In this document: positions 49,975 to 64,000 of the stretch, in pieces | How the letters are laid out: every line of letters begins with the position of its first letter | How positions within the stretch are numbered: the stretch's first letter is position 1 | Assembly: GCF_949628215.1 (NCBI RefSeq) | Contig: NC_134281.1 | Coordinates: forward strand, 43,110,512-43,174,511 | Direction of reading: 5' to 3' | Length of the DNA stretch: 64,000 bases | DNA from: Phalacrocorax aristotelis | Lineage: Eukaryota > Chordata > Aves > Suliformes > Phalacrocoracidae | Translations under genes and position numbers: made by a program | The notes under the pieces: generated by a model | What the model was told of the DNA's origin: nothing | The model's input: the letters and a program-made list of their open reading frames with translations, nothing else | Database searches by the model: none

Positions 49975-52900
49975 TTATTATTCATAAGAGATGCCTATGC
50001 TGGGAAAGTGTTACAGACTGTCAGTAGTGCAGGGAGCTCGGCTGAGATCTGTGGGAGAGGCACTTATTTGAAGTAAAAGGCAAGCTACACAGGTTTGGTC
50101 ATCTGGGATTATGTCAGAAGAGATTGCCTCACCCGTGCACGCCTGGCTCTTGCGTACATGTCAAATGGCTGACTCTGGATGACTGAGTGCTCACCCAGAT
50201 AAACCAGTATTAGCACACAGCAAGGATCTTTCTAAGGAGCGTTAAACTTATGGCACACCAAATTCTTCAGAGAACTACAATAAAAATATATGTGGGAACC
50301 TGTGCAGCTATTTCACTTCTTTCCAATTGCAGCTACACAGGGCACATAAGGAGCACCATGGCACTGGCAAGCTGTGCTTAGAGGTCAGCTGCGGGCAGAA
50401 GTAGTAACAAAGGGAAGCTATTTAGGTTATGTAGAGTAAGGTAGTTTGGTTTTAATTTTTTTTTAAGCCTAGTTGGAAATTTTTTCATGAGCTGCAGCTG
50501 ACATGAACGTCTGTCAGCAAATTCTGGTTTCGTGCCAATCAAAGATTATGACCTGTATTAACATTCTAGAAACAGGGAAGGCTAGCTTGGCACTTCACAC
50601 CAGGACTGCTTCAATCTCCCAATGTCTAATGTCTGCTGTTACTACATTTTAAAGTCAGGATAAATTACTTCTCACAATGGGAACTTAGTTAAAATGTGTT
50701 CACTCGTTTTGATAATGCATCCTTTGCCTTCTTGACAAAGCATCTGACAATCTGGCAGAAAGGGTTGTCTACATTTCTTAACAAAAAGGAAGAATGGCAT
50801 TTGCTACAGTAGTTTAAACTGCTAGCTTAAAGTCCGATTCCTAAGGGTTTGGTTTTTTTTTCAGTGGGACTTATATTGTTATATCCAGTAATATGGGCAA
50901 TATTGAGTTCAGACATTACTTGGTGGCTTGCTCAAGAAAGCTGCATATGCAGACACTTGAGTTTTTCTGTACCTTGTGTGGCAGATATGCATGTCTCTTG
51001 TAATTTAAAAATGCTCTTATTGGAAAATCCTTATTTACAGGACTGCAGCTAAAAGGGATTTTCTAAGCACTTGGGACAAAGACGTCAGAACAGAAAAATA
51101 CCGAACAGTGACACTTGGTGGTTAGTTATGTAACTTGCACATTTCTCGCCACTAGAATACACGAGATGAAAAATGATCCTCAGATTTTCAGTCATATTTA
51201 GTGGCTTGACTGATACGGTTTATGGCAATCTGCACTTCCCGAGCCTCTTTCAAAACCTTTAGAAGCATCAAATAAGCCTCAGGATGTTCTGTGGCGCTGA
51301 GGCATATTTGAGTTTTTCAGACACAGAAACTAGAAACTAACCAATTGCCAAAATATGTGCGGTTAATTATTACACAATACAAACTGATTTGATATCTGCT
51401 GTGTTCCCTGGGCCACACAACTCTTCCTGTCCTGTCATAATCTCTTACTGGCATATACACTCCCACTTCCTTTTGAATCAAGCTCTTTGTGTATTGGAAA
51501 TTACCATATTTTCATGAAAAAGGCATTGGCTATCTGTCTGTTCCCCAAACGTGGCCGATTTAGAAGTCCTTATAATCAAATAAAGAACATTCAGCATAAC
51601 CGAACACTTAAAAATCACAAAATACGAAGCAAAAAACCACGTCATGATTCTAATGCGAACTCACATTATTTGAATGGCTGGAGATTATCAGTACCTTGCT
51701 GGTCTCACCCAGGTTTCTGTTTCCCGATTGCACAAGAGACAGAACAAGCTTCTAAAAACTGCCAGTCGCTGGCAGGCAGCACTCGCAGTCTTGTGATTAC
51801 TGCTGCACCCCCAGGGCCCGAGAGCTCCTCAGAAGGTTACCCAAGAGCCCCGTGTCAGCTGTAACTGGCATACCAGTTCATTGCTCACTCCATTCCAGTG
51901 TAAGAACGGGTTGGGGGGTGGGGACGGATGCCTTATTTCATTATTGTTTTCCAATTTGCCATGAATTGCCTTTTACAAGAGTCATAACTCCCAGAGCAGG
52001 GAGTAGTTGAGGTGCAGAGAAAATCTTACAAAAGGAGCTGTTTGGGCACATGATACTGGCTTACCTCCTTATTTCTAGCTGAGAAAAACAGCTTGAGGAA
52101 ACGGAAAAGGAGGACAAAACCAGAAACAGTAAAAAGAGACAGTCCTGGTGGCTGACATACTACTGGGATAGCTGGCCATTTCACAGTGTTTCTGGTCTAT
52201 GCACTTTGGTGAGGGCAGGAGGTACTGTTATTGTTATTTTAGGTAAGGGGGGGAGGACGCTATAGGGTATATAGGGTGTGTCTAACTTGCACAGCTAGCC
52301 AACATGACTGACTACTGCGCTGTGACGTGTTTGAAGGAGCTCCTGTTGCTTTTTATCTGAAGATGCTCTGCAATACTTTCCAGGTCAATTATGCCCTAAC
52401 GGAAATGGGAGCAATGTCATGATGATGAATGTAAAATTTTTCACTATATAACTGGAGTATCTATTTTGTAAAATACCCTGAGATATTTTGTCTGGTTGTT
52501 GTAGGAGGTGAAAGTCATTATAACCTATTTGTTCTCAAAAATACTAGGAATTCTGGATATTTTGTATATTAAATCTGAAAATTAATACCTTTTACGAGAG
52601 TATATTCATCAAAGGAGTCTTGTGTTCAGGCTTTTCTGAAAGGTGGAAATATTTTCACATGGACTAAGCATCTTTCAAGTATTTTCACATTTGATGGAAA
52701 GACTTTCATCACTTGAGGCCCTTCTTGGAAGTCATTCAACTATGAGAACACTTGCTTTTTATAAAAGACTGTTTAAGCCAGTGGGATTCCTGGAATTCCT
52801 GAGCCACTTATGCTCTTTACACTTTTCTTAGCACATCTTAACTCAATGGACATTTTCTTTGATCCCCACAGACTTAATGGTGGTAAGAAATAGTCATCTC

Positions 52901-55900
52901 ACCAAAACCGTGAAGGCTTGCACTGGCATTTCTAGTCTGTCTTACAATGAATTTTGTTTTGACTGGAGGAATTCTGGGGTCCTTGGTTACAAAATTTCAG
53001 GTATAGTTATCTTAGCCCATGTGATACAGTGAGTGTGTGTATAGAGTACAAATGCACCTACACCTGTTGCACAGAAAAATAACAACACAATTGTTGTGTT
53101 ATTGTTTTAGTATCTTTAGTTTATTATAGTAGTTTCAGAAAATAATCGCAAGTACTTATAAAAATATTAATTCAGGTTTATCATATGTCAGTGAAGTAGG
53201 CATTGATAAAGTGAAACAGATGTTACTTTAACAATATTGTTAACATGAGATGTGCAGATCCCATTTTATTACAGAGAATATTAAATTGCAAAGTAGGAAT
53301 CTATTGCTAATCATCTCATGCATATGACAAACAAAACCTAGACAGTTTTTTATCTTTCGTTGGAGAAAGAAGAGAAGGGGAATGGAGCTGAACGGACAGA
53401 GAGGCTGCTTGGACTTGATTTGAAGCAATTGTTAAGTTGCTTGCCTCAGTATCCTTCAGAACCACAGGCTCTGCAGAAATGTGGCTTCTTTTTAAATTAT
53501 ATATGTGAGTGTCTCTGACCAGTCCACTGTCTCTAAATTCTCCTGGGGACAGGAAATGCAGTTTGCAGGGTCAAAAAGAAAAAGACAAGATAGACTATCT
53601 AAGGACTAGCTTACCTGGTCACTCCTTAAAGAACTAGAAAAGATGAGTGCAGAGAACAATGGATTATCTCTGCTTTAGTATAATGCAATTCCCATGTTGG
53701 GGGGCGGGCGGTTAGAGAAAAGATGGCAATAATGCTGCAGAGACAGGAGTTGTGGTATCTCATGAAATTCCATAAAAAGCCATACTGGAAACAAAGCAGG
53801 TCAGAGGCGGAGAACTACCTACCTACATTTATAAATAAGACTGTGACGAGATCTTTGTAATTGTGCCTTTTGGCTTCATACAGCAGGAGAATAAATGGTT
53901 AATGTCTTAAAGGAGTGATCTACTTCAATTACCCCAGGGAAACATCTCAGAATTGGGAACTTCTATGAACAGTGACTCGAGCAGGATAAAATATCTATAC
54001 CTCTACGACATTATTTTTTCTCAACAAGACCTCACTTTGTCATTGTAACCTTCCCTCCTAGCATGCTCGCTCGGTGCCTTGGTTGTTTCTCCAACATTCG
54101 TCAATCTCATATCTGCACTTTTCTATTTCTGGCTTTTTGTTTACTTCCTCAAAGATATCTGCACTTCTATTTTAGTACTCTTATCTTTTTTTCAGTGAAC
54201 AAGGTCACAAGTGAAAGCGGGCTTTGGCAATTCCAGTATTAGCTAGCTAGCTGGCATTAATTGACATCATGGAACTGTTTGCGCTGTTGTGGTAGCAGCT
54301 CCTGGCTTTACAAGTTCACATGTATCAAATTTCCCAGATACAATTTCAGTTGGTGCCAGTAACAAAAAATTCAGTACTGGGATATGAACTGGGACAGAGA
54401 CGTGTTTGTCTCAAATCCTGTTTCCACAGGTGCATTGAAAAGGCAGTGCAATGTTGTGATTTCTAAGGCACCGGCTCGGTGGGTGGTTTTGTGTCCCAAC
54501 ACAACCACTCGATTTGTAGATTCTGATCCTGAGAATATCCTTGCACTTATTTAATATTGTGCACCAAATACCTCCAGTTTTCACCACAGTCTGGGGTTAC
54601 TCCGTGACTAAGCTCATAAGCATGTTTTTTTTCAAGATGAGGGAAATCACAACCTTAATTTCCAAAAAGAAGTAATCCCTTTAGATTGATTCTGTGCCAG
54701 GGCACCGGTATGTAGTCTTGCATAGAGAAACTAATTCTGATAATATATCTAATCTCTCTAAACAGGAAAGAATTTTCAGAAATCTCTGTTCTATTGTACC
54801 TATTATATGCCATTATATACGGTTGTCTCATTATTCAGAAACATCATCATCAGTACAGAAGATTCACTGAATACAACATTAATAACTTGGATGTTATTTT
54901 AAAATGGATAATTAGAAAGTATTACTTTCTCAATATCAATAAGTTTGTGTGAAAAATTACTAAAATACATGTTTTTAAATGGAGTATGTAAGTAGTATTC
55001 TCTCATCGAAGAAGTCTTGTGTTCAAAAATAGATACACTAGGTGAAAATGTCATAGCTATCACTTGCTGTTAAATAACACAGAAATGTCTAAAAGCCAAC
55101 TATAGCTAAACAGAGTAGGATAGCTGTAGGTATGTAAAGCATAAGATGAATTGTTCTGGTACTCACCACACTTACATATTAAATAAGCAAGTTAGCATGC
55201 ACCTGTCAAAACCAAGTTCAGATTTCCCATCATTTTTGTATCGATGTCATTTTTCCTTTTTCCTTTGAAAACAAGTTTCGATTTGCCTAAACATTTTGAA
55301 CACATTTTCTTACATATTTTAAGGTTCTCTGGATACAGCATATTCCAAAGAGTGAAAGCCAACTCCTACAGCAGGGGGGTCGAGCCTCTTTTTAGCAGAT
55401 TGCTCTCTAAGCAGTGCCAGGGAGGTTACAATTATTTTTATTGGCATTTCTAACAAAATTGCATTTTGCACTTGGATCACTTTTTAATATAAAAGTTATG
55501 ATTGATTGTCTGATTTTACTAGCCATTCACTTATGTTTCCATTTCAGGGGATTTCTGTCTTGCTTTCATGATGCTCTTCGCTGACAGCTGGTCTGACAGG
55601 TTTTGCTCTTGCATCGGAACCGGGTTCACAGCAGTTCTGGTAGCTTAGCTCCTCATTTTAGCAGAACACTGTGAAGCCTGCCTACGTATCCAGCTGACAG
55701 CAGCCACCGCTCTTACATCCCAGGGTGGAATTGGGTCACAGCTGGGACACACTGAGAGCGTATAATGCAAAACCCCATCTCAGCCGAAAACCCCCTGCTT
55801 TGTGTCAATGCCGTTACATAGGCCCTGCTCCAGAACACTGCCAGGAAGTGTTCTTTCACATCTTCATACTTCTCAGTCCCATCTTTATACTTCTCAGTCC

Positions 55901-58900
55901 CAATTTTTGGTTAGGTAGACTTTTGTGGAGTGGAATAAGAAACTTGGTTTGTAAAATTGGGAATTAATAATGCAGTAATACAAGTGGTTGGCATGAACAG
56001 ACCTGTTGGCTTTGATGGAACTATTCAACTATGCAAAATAATTCAGGCACCTAAGTGTTTGCCAGCTCAAACTCCAAAGCCCAAATGACAAGCTTATTAT
56101 CAGTAAACAGTATTACTTGCACTGTATTTGTGCTTTAAGGCCTCAGCCAAAGATCCAGCACCAAAAAAGCCCAACCTACAATTAGACAAAACAGGTCCAG
56201 AATTGCAACTTTCAGGCATGTACTGGGACCAAAAAAGTTAGCAAGGCAATAGGAACGGCTGGCCGTGGGCAATCATGTTTTTACTGGTTTAACATATGGA
56301 TTCATAGAAGTTTAAGAGATTTTTCTTGGGTCCATTATCTTTCACAAAATATTCTGGAGCTATGTGAAGGGAAATTTGCTCTTATTTAACAGTCTTGCTC
56401 TGGCAAACAGGTATGGTCAAATTCAAAGAGTTAAGCCTAATAAAATCTCAGTTTCCCCGTAAAAGACTGGGTGCTGAGTGAAAGTGTGAGAAGACTGCAG
56501 ATTCCCTGCTGTCCTGCATCTAGCCGTGCCTGGGGGTGGGGAGAACTGCTTTGAACTGTAGTGATAACTGAGAAATAATAGGGTTAGAGTGACATAAAAA
56601 ATGGAACTAAAATCCTGCTTATTGAAACAGTGCAGAATTTAGCATCCAGTTTCCAAGACTAGCCTATCAGTAGGTAAGGGCATAAGTGACTGTAAAACAG
56701 CCGTAGCACTACACATACAGCCCCTGGCAAGTAAAAGGAAATCTTCTGGGCTCATTTCACCTTTACAAAACGTCTATACTCTTTTTGCTATTATTTAGTT
56801 AGAGGGGGCTTCACCTCTGTATTAAAACCATTCAAATCCTTTTTTAAGTTGGTACTAACCAAATACTTGAGAGGTTTAGCTAAAACAGATATAATGTTTC
56901 CAAACCAGTTTTCCAGTATATAAGCATTCGTGTCTAAAAGTCACAGGAATAACTGACATCCTTGTTAGTTAGCAGCCTTTATGAATTCAACAGGTTGAGC
57001 CGAGTAGTTGGGAAAAGGTTGGAAAGAGAGAGCTATGCTCAGATATTTGGGGAGTCCATTGGGGTGAGGATTTTACTAGAACAGCCGGGAGAGGATGCCA
57101 CAGCTTACACTGTGTCAGTTCTCTGGATAAAGAAACGGCTCCAGCTTCTGCATCTGTCAGTCTGGCACCTTTAATAAGTAATTAAATCACACTGCAGACT
57201 TGTATACATACTTGGATAAATAATAAATGACAGCTATCACACTGGCATGCGAGCACGCCTGCATACCCAGGGCAGGAAATCACATACAGAATTTCATTTG
57301 TTGCCAATTTATTGGTAACAAAGTGAGGAAGATGCCCTGGGGATTGGTGACTAACAAGGAGCATTGTTTATGCTACGAATCACATCCGGTTATTAGTCTT
57401 TGAAAAGTGCTTTGTTTAGCTTATCAGTGCTTCAGCAGGAATGCCAGGGGCATTATTTTTCTTCTAAGTGTATTTCTATTCCGATATTACTGACTCCCAC
57501 TCAACCCCTCCGTATGAGGTTATGTGTTACCTGAGAGCTGAAAACTAGGCATGTGCTTCAATGCCTTGCTGAATCAGGATCAGGATGGCCAACACTGCAC
57601 AAACCCAAGCCCCTAAAAGGTTTCCTTATTAATTCTGCTGCATTAAATTGGAGAACGTCTTTACAGAAATCAAGCCTTTCTTAAGGACCATAGAGCATGC
57701 CAAAAATAAATACCTTATGAAGTATATATGCCCATCTATTAAAATTATTTTACCATGTTGGACCTTCTGCTTAAAATCTACACTTTACTTGATTAATTGG
57801 ACAATATTGTGTTACACAATCTAATTCTGCAATTATGCAATTCCAAAGTATCACAAGTGTCTGGCAAGTTTTAAGCCTGTTTCACAAGAGTACTGGTAAG
57901 CTACTACTCTATCAGATTATCAAAATACCTGTAGTGTGCCCTTGATCGAGTTAATATTTAAAAATAGTAATGCGGGGTTTTTTAGTTAGGTTCAGGTATC
58001 TTTTCAATTATGTTAAACATCTTTTGGGGGGGAGAAGATTTATTTAGATGTTTTAGAAAGTGAGGGCTGTTGGGCTTTTCTCCCAGGAGTCCTCTTCTTT
58101 TTTAGCAGGTTTCCTTTATTTGAGGAGAAAAAAAGAACACCACAATGTTTCTTTCATAACCGTAATTTAGAAAACCTGACAGACCCTTGCCATTGGGCAA
58201 CTAAGTTAATAATTGACAAAGAGGCATAGCTGGCCTCAATGAATGATTCCACACCAACACTGTCAGCTGGTGCAACCTACTCGGCCCCTCTCAAAAATTA
58301 CTGGAAAGAGGAATGGTAAGCCAAACTTTATGTAGGTCTTCTGAACCACGGTAGGAAGTGTTCGTTAGAATGATTATGAATAAATAATTGAAGTATTTAT
58401 TTATAGTTTTAGTCACTCAATTATGTTTGGAAAATTTGCTAAATTCTTCCCTTTAAAATGTGTCATATTTTTAATTTGCTTCTGATTACGTTAAATATAT
58501 ATTGTGAAATAATGAGCTGTCCTGTGTATCCTCCCTGATCATCTTAATTGGCCTTGTATTTCAGACACAGAGCAGCTGCTTACTATCACAGGAATCTGAC
58601 CGAGAGGTCACACAGTATCATGCCTTCCTAACAAGTTTAAACCTCAAAGCAAGGTCTATTTTACTTCTAAATAGTAGCACATGTTCATGGAAAAATTAAT
58701 AAATGCTTGTTAGCACTCAAATCTGCTGAGTGCTTTTAAACTTTAAGTCTTTCTCTTCAAACATGCTGATGAGGAGGGGCTCATCACTGATGCTTTAAAA
58801 TTGAATTTCCTTGTTGTCATGAGCTGAGCTGTGTCAGAGAGAAGGGTTTCTGGCTTCATAATCAAGGGCCTGATCACTACTTCATGCATTTCTTTTGCAT

Positions 58901-61296
58901 CTATGTATTAAAAATGTGTCAAATCTAGTGGCAGCATTTTAAAACAATAGGCTTACTTTTGCAGAGTTCTACTACAATTATTTTCTGAAATGCTCAGCTT
59001 TCATTTTAAGCTAAAAGATTTGTCTGGATTTTAAAAGATCTCCTTTTTCTCAAAAATCTGACTGTCACATAGGAAACTTCTGGGCTTGACCAGCTTCGAA
59101 GCCTGGCCCCTGCTGAGGTACCTACATGGAGAATTCTTTTGCAAATTTGACCCCAAAAGCAAGTAACACCTGTGATGCTCACTGAGAAAGAAATAAAAAC
59201 ATAAGGACCTGACTTTAGAAAAAGTTCAAACGGTATTTAAAAATAAACGTGCAAACTTCCCATGGCCTTTGCCAACCAACAAATTTAAAATTTGACATGA
59301 AACGCTGTACATCGTCATCCATTGCAACTCCTATGATCTTAATATAAGTCTTCAAAAGCCATTTGTGTCATTTATGAGCATGTGTGTCACAGTACATTCA
59401 AGTTGCTGCCTTGCTAGTTTGTTGAAGTAGGTGGGTTCATTTTCCCTCAGTGTTTTCACACAGGGAGTCACTTTATGTCCATTAGCTAGTTCAGGCACAT
59501 GGACTGGTGAAAACTGCTGATGGTCCCCACTGGTGTGGTGGTGAGGGTTTTCTCACTGGACATGCGGACAGAATCTCTTTGGTCAGTGAAAGCACTATGC
59601 CAGCATTTCCTACGTGGGTGAAAGCTTTCACTACCAAGAATTATTTAAAAGGTGGCCAGTGCCACTCTGTTAGAATGCTGAGCCCTGCCCAGTTCTTTCA
59701 AAGAATACTCCTGTGCCCTTGAGAGGATGCTGGGTCCCCCAGCTTCACAACATGACAGGGTTCTCCTTGCAAATGGTGAGACTTTAGACATAACCTATGT
59801 GTTTAGTATTACCGTTGGCTAGTGGTAGGCATCTCTAGTACTTGGCCTGCGTGATTTGGGTATCGTCCTTCTACATCTCACTCTCCCTCTGTGCTATATA
59901 AGGTGCTTGGGAGTCATAACTCCAGACTAGGGAATTCATGGTGGGAGGGATACCCAAAAGATAGGTATTGTGGCACTTAAACTTTGAGGTGGCAGAGTTT
60001 AGGGCTCTCTCTGGATCTTTGGATTCTAAGTCTGTTTTTCAGAATAATCTGTGTCCGAACTTTGGGTGTTTTTTTCCCCCAGGTCTTCCAAATGAAGTGA
60101 ATTGACTTCTAGTGGACTTAACTTTTTACCATCCCATTCTGGCCGTAGCACAATTCCCAAGAACATATAGGTTAGAAACACCAATATTTTAGGATTTTTT
60201 AAGATGAACCTCGGACAAAAACTATAGTATTAGGTGTTCAAAGTAGTCTTAAGAAAATTATATGGAAACTCTTGACTTGGTATCTTCCTTCATATAACAC
60301 AACCGGAATACTGTGGTTTCAAGTACAAGGAACTCTTGAGCTTCCCTCTGTCCCCTAGACTTGGGAACAAACTAATTTCAAACCTCACCAATGTGAGTAG
60401 TATGAATCCTGAAGGAACTTCCACACTTGGTTTTCTGTACTATAATTTGTGGTGCTCTCTAATTTGACTGCAGGTAATCAACGGTTACTGCAAAATGATG
60501 TTTCTGGTGACAAATGGTGCAAGGTTGCCCCATGTCTCCCAAAGCAGAGATGTTCCTGGCACAGGAGCATAATTTCTGGATGCTACATAGAAAACTACTT
60601 CCATAGTCCCCTTTTTATTCATCAGAGCTGCTTTACGGTATCAGTATGGCATTATCCGGGCCTGGGATTTTCAAAGGTGAGACAGACACCAAGATCCAAA
60701 TACAAGGCTTTGAAGTAGTAACAACTTTTATGGGCACTCTCAAAGTTTCCAGCCTAAGATGCTAACAGGAATGACAATTTTAATTACTGTTTGTAATTAC
60801 ATGTAGAACTACCGTATGAGAGGAAGCTCCCTAAAAAGCTGTCATTTTAGCCAAAGTCACACTAAATATTTTGTTAAGACTATTTAATGCCATCAAAACC
60901 TCACAGCCTCATGACACAAAATACTAACTGCCATAATCGCTACTTCAATCTCTAATTCAATCTGCTAGTTCAAATGTTCAAAGGCTGGGTCAAGGTTTTG
61001 GAAGGGGTAAATTAATTCTGGCAGACTTACAGCTATATCAGATATAATCTGTCTTCTCTTGCTGTCAGACCCAGCTGGGCGGTCCCCTTATTACTAGGAT
61101 AAAGCCAACTCGAACACTGTTTTGAGTGCTTGGACTAAATAAATCAGAAATTTGATTATGTGCACATAATCTATTAAAAATAAATGAAAGATTTGGCATG
61201 TTTTTCCTAGCCTGTCTACTCAGGACAAGACTAAGTCACTGATATCTTTGCTGAAGGTGATTCTGAGCCTCTTCTTTCCCCAAAATGCTCTATTTA
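49975..61296. other. AT-rich intergenic DNA without a supported gene
   Basis: About 11 kb with only short open frames, none with a recognisable domain. By vertebrate synteny FGGY should lie beyond HOOK1 on this side. I looked for its conserved 3' coding sequence on the minus strand and found none, so that gene probably starts past the window. Small features inside include a 21-bp tandem duplication near 55860. Confidence 0.5.
55860..55901 (+). repeat. 21-bp tandem duplication
   Basis: Two adjacent copies of a 21-base unit (ATCTTCATACTTCTCAGTCC and one more base) differing at one position (C/T at the sixth base). This is a recent local duplication with no gene context. Confidence 0.8.
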
Positions 61297-61480
61297 TGTA
61301 AGAATGGCTACATCAGGTCAAACCAGGGTCATCTTGCCATCTCTGCAGCAATGGATGCCTACAGAAGAATAAAAAAAACATTAATGATACTTCCCTGGAA
61401 TACTCTTCCATTCTCTAGCAATTTATGGTTCAGGAACTTTCTCAGTCAGAGGTACCACCTTTACACTTAATAGTACTTGA
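61297..61480 (+). repeat. Candidate ancient amniote interspersed repeat
   Basis: The sequence AAGAATGGCTACATCAGGTCA, followed later by TTTATGGTTCAGGAACTTTC and TAATAGTACTTGATG, resembles an old, widely dispersed repeat I recall from turtle, crocodile and bird genomes that begins with an AAGAATGGCC-CTGGGTCAGACC type of sequence. The copy is heavily diverged. The match is from memory and the boundaries are approximate. Confidence 0.35.
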
Positions 61481-64000
61481 TGCCCAGTACCTGTTGAACT
61501 CAGAGGTTTCTTGCATCTATAACAAGAACATCCCCTGCTTAATTGTAAAGAACTGCCTTTTTTTTTTTCCTTGGAATGTGTCACCTGTTAGTCATACTGC
61601 CAGAGCTGCTTGCTTCCCACCTTGCTTCATTCAGTAAGAGAGAGATTACAGGATAAAAAATTCTGCTTCATGGTACTGAGTTTGAGTGATTTTTCTTCAC
61701 CATATACATGCATGTATTCACCTAGTGTCATTAGTACAGGGTCATTGCTTGGTTCTTTGCTTTAATTCATAGAGTCCTAGCTCTAACTCAAATGCTTTGA
61801 GAGCATTTTCAAGGTCTCAACAGCAACTTGCCCTTAGCTGACGAGTTTCCAGCCCCTTCGCGTGGTAGCTTACCTCAGCAGCCAGAGCTGGTATCATACA
61901 GCAACACAGCAACAGTCAATTCTCCTCTTTTCTGAACAGCACAAACTCTGTTTCTGCAGACTTGCTCATTAAGTCAACAGAAGATGAGTCATCTGGAAAA
62001 AAACTAGAATCATTTGTCCCCCAGGAGTCATATAGTAAGCTAATTATTGTACAACACGTCCTAATACAAAATACACGAGCACTTTCAACTTGTTGAGGTT
62101 GCAGAGGGCAAGAGAGTTTTTCAAACTTTCCATTGGTTATGGTCTGGGAATGCTGGGTTTCCCTTGACTCAGTATCTACTGCATAATCAGAAACACATTT
62201 GGTGCCCTGTGTTGTATGAGACAAAGCTAAAGAAATGTGTGCATTATTACTTTGCAAAAATAAAGAGTAGATACCTAATTGGCTTATGTCATGTATGCAG
62301 TGTTTATAAACACAACTGTTCTGGGGCAGTTCCTCAGCTGATGAAAACTATTACAGCTTGTATCAGTCGAAGTAATGCTCTTCCAAAGCTGCATATACCC
62401 CATCGGTATTGCGTGGGAAGTCAAAATATAGGAATGTGATGTGCCATATGAATTTTAGGTAGCATTTTGTTAAATCTTGCTTGCCTGGAATTCACCTGTC
62501 AGTGTACTGGACTTGAATCTGATCACTGTTATGTTTTAGTTACACATATTCAGTCAGCCCAGCTTTGTTGGGCTATTGTGTGGTTGTTATCTCAGCAGGA
62601 GATCATCTTCTCAGTGCATAAAGAGGAAAAACTGAAAACAGTGTAAATGCCTTCAGCATCTGAAATTTTGCTCTGGAGAATCAGAAATAAATACATCTAT
62701 AACTTCACAAACAGTAAAAGAGAGAGACTTTTTCCAGTAGTTATGGCACATTGTTTTAAAACCTCCGGTCCTTATTTACAGATCCTCATTATAGGAAGGA
62801 AAGACTGGCATTAAAGATGCTGATTTAAAATGATTAATTTGGTAAACTTGTCATTTTAGACATGGCTGTGGCCGTGTCTAAAAGACCCGGATTCCTGCTC
62901 ATTCATTTGGCAGATCTACATGACAACCTCTCTCTTCTTTCTTGGAATTATTACATTAGAAAAATGAATGAATTAAATAAAATCTTTGTTGTCAAATAAG
63001 CTTGAATCTTCACAGTCCCTCTGGATCTTCCGGTATTTGACATGCAAAATATAGAGTCTATTTAATTTTCTCTGTATCAAAACTTCTATAAATAGGTCAA
63101 ATACTTGAAAGTGTATTCATTGATCCATGACATAGACCAATGCCAACCAGATACCTAAAAAACAAATAAGCAGTCCAAATCGGGCATCAAGGGCCAGCAT
63201 GCATACAGTGATACTGTAATCCCAAAGTATGCCATCATCTCATCTGAATGCCCTTCCTCAGTGAGAGAGAAATAATACCCATTCCACCTAATGCTAGACC
63301 TCTGTGGTTATTAAGAAACATGTGAAGTTCATAATTTTTTTATCAAAGTACAAAATAAAACTGCAGTTGACACCATCTCCTGTTGAAGCTTGCTAAGCAT
63401 GTGTAGGCAGTGGAGGACAGTCAATAGACTTCAAGACTTTGCCTTAAAGTGAAGGAACTTCCTCGGAAGCTCCCCCACAATTTCTATCTGTTTCTGGGAC
63501 CAATAGAAACATTGAAGTAACTTTATCTTGAGAAAGAAAGGACACTAACCACATTATTATTACATTTTCTTCAAAGACTGATCTCGTTGTGGTTATGGCA
63601 ATTGAACATATGGTCAAATGCAAGTTCCTCCATGGTGTGCTAAGACGAAGCAGGTCCATCATCCATTACAGGTTATCTAATGCACCATATTAAAGGTAGC
63701 AAAAACTTTCAATGTGGTAAGGAACGAATATCAAGTAAGAATGGGTTTTTTATCTCCCACTGTACCAAACAATCCTGGCATGGATGAATATACTGCCAAA
63801 TAGATTTTCACTGCTTTCAGGGAATGATTTAGGAGCAAAGACTGGAAGACCAATGTACTTCCTTCAGCCTTTCCCCTGCAGAAATATTATAATACAAATG
63901 TGCTTCAAAATGCCTCTTCAGCATTTCAGAGGTTTAAGAATTCTTATCTTCCTGCTCTAGAAACAAAGCTCAGTACTATTCTTAATTATAGACTTTGTTA
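61481..64000. other. AT-rich intergenic DNA without a supported gene
   Basis: No exon, RNA gene or mobile element recognised. The longest open frame is on the minus strand (61916-62257). It is low in hydrophobic clusters and carries no motif I know, so I treat it as chance. Confidence 0.5.

Noticed and set aside
61916-62257. 113-codon minus-strand open frame
   Set aside because: No motif, no splice context and no hydrophobic or repeat pattern; length is within chance for AT-moderate DNA.
48300-64000. FGGY exons on the minus strand
   Set aside because: Synteny predicts FGGY on this side, but no open stretch here resembles the conserved C-terminal carbohydrate-kinase sequence. The gene likely begins beyond the window.
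1-64000. tRNA, rRNA, CRISPR array or prokaryotic operon signals
   Set aside because: None seen. The spliced gene structure and repeat content are those of a vertebrate nuclear genome.

Overview
The window is vertebrate nuclear DNA, almost certainly from a bird. It has spliced genes with GT-AG introns, a CR1 LINE with the avian type of 3' end, a solo endogenous-retrovirus LTR of a kind I associate with neoavian genomes, and the CYP2J-HOOK1 gene neighbourhood. The species cannot be named. I saw no prokaryotic features, tRNA or rRNA genes, or CRISPR arrays.

Layout. (1) 1-4315, plus strand: the 3' part (exons 4-9) of a CYP2J-family cytochrome P450 whose first three exons lie before the window. 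(2) 7848-12532, plus strand: a complete second CYP2J paralogue with nine exons and 492 codons before the stop. (3) About 16.56-47.26 kb, minus strand: a complete HOOK1 gene with 22 coding exons, an open 718-residue protein, a roughly 3 kb 3' UTR and a CpG-island promoter. (4) About 48.2-64 kb: AT-rich DNA with no coding gene that I can support. It holds a few candidate old repeats.

All exon boundaries were read by hand. They conform to GT-AG and keep the reading frame throughout all three genes, so all look functional. The second CYP2J gene and HOOK1 are convergent (tail to tail), with about 3.5 kb between their likely poly(A) sites. Base composition falls from GC-moderate in the P450 region to AT-rich in HOOK1, and rises sharply at the HOOK1 CpG island.

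The P450 genes encode ER-membrane haem monooxygenases of the arachidonate epoxygenase / xenobiotic / carotenoid-ketolase family. HOOK1 encodes a coiled-coil dynein activating adaptor for vesicle transport. They are linked by ancient synteny, not by a shared pathway. The point of most biological interest is that the truncated distal CYP2J gene occupies the position where I recall the avian red-carotenoid ketolase CYP2J19 to lie. It also carries an unusual I-helix residue. I found no convincing undescribed system.
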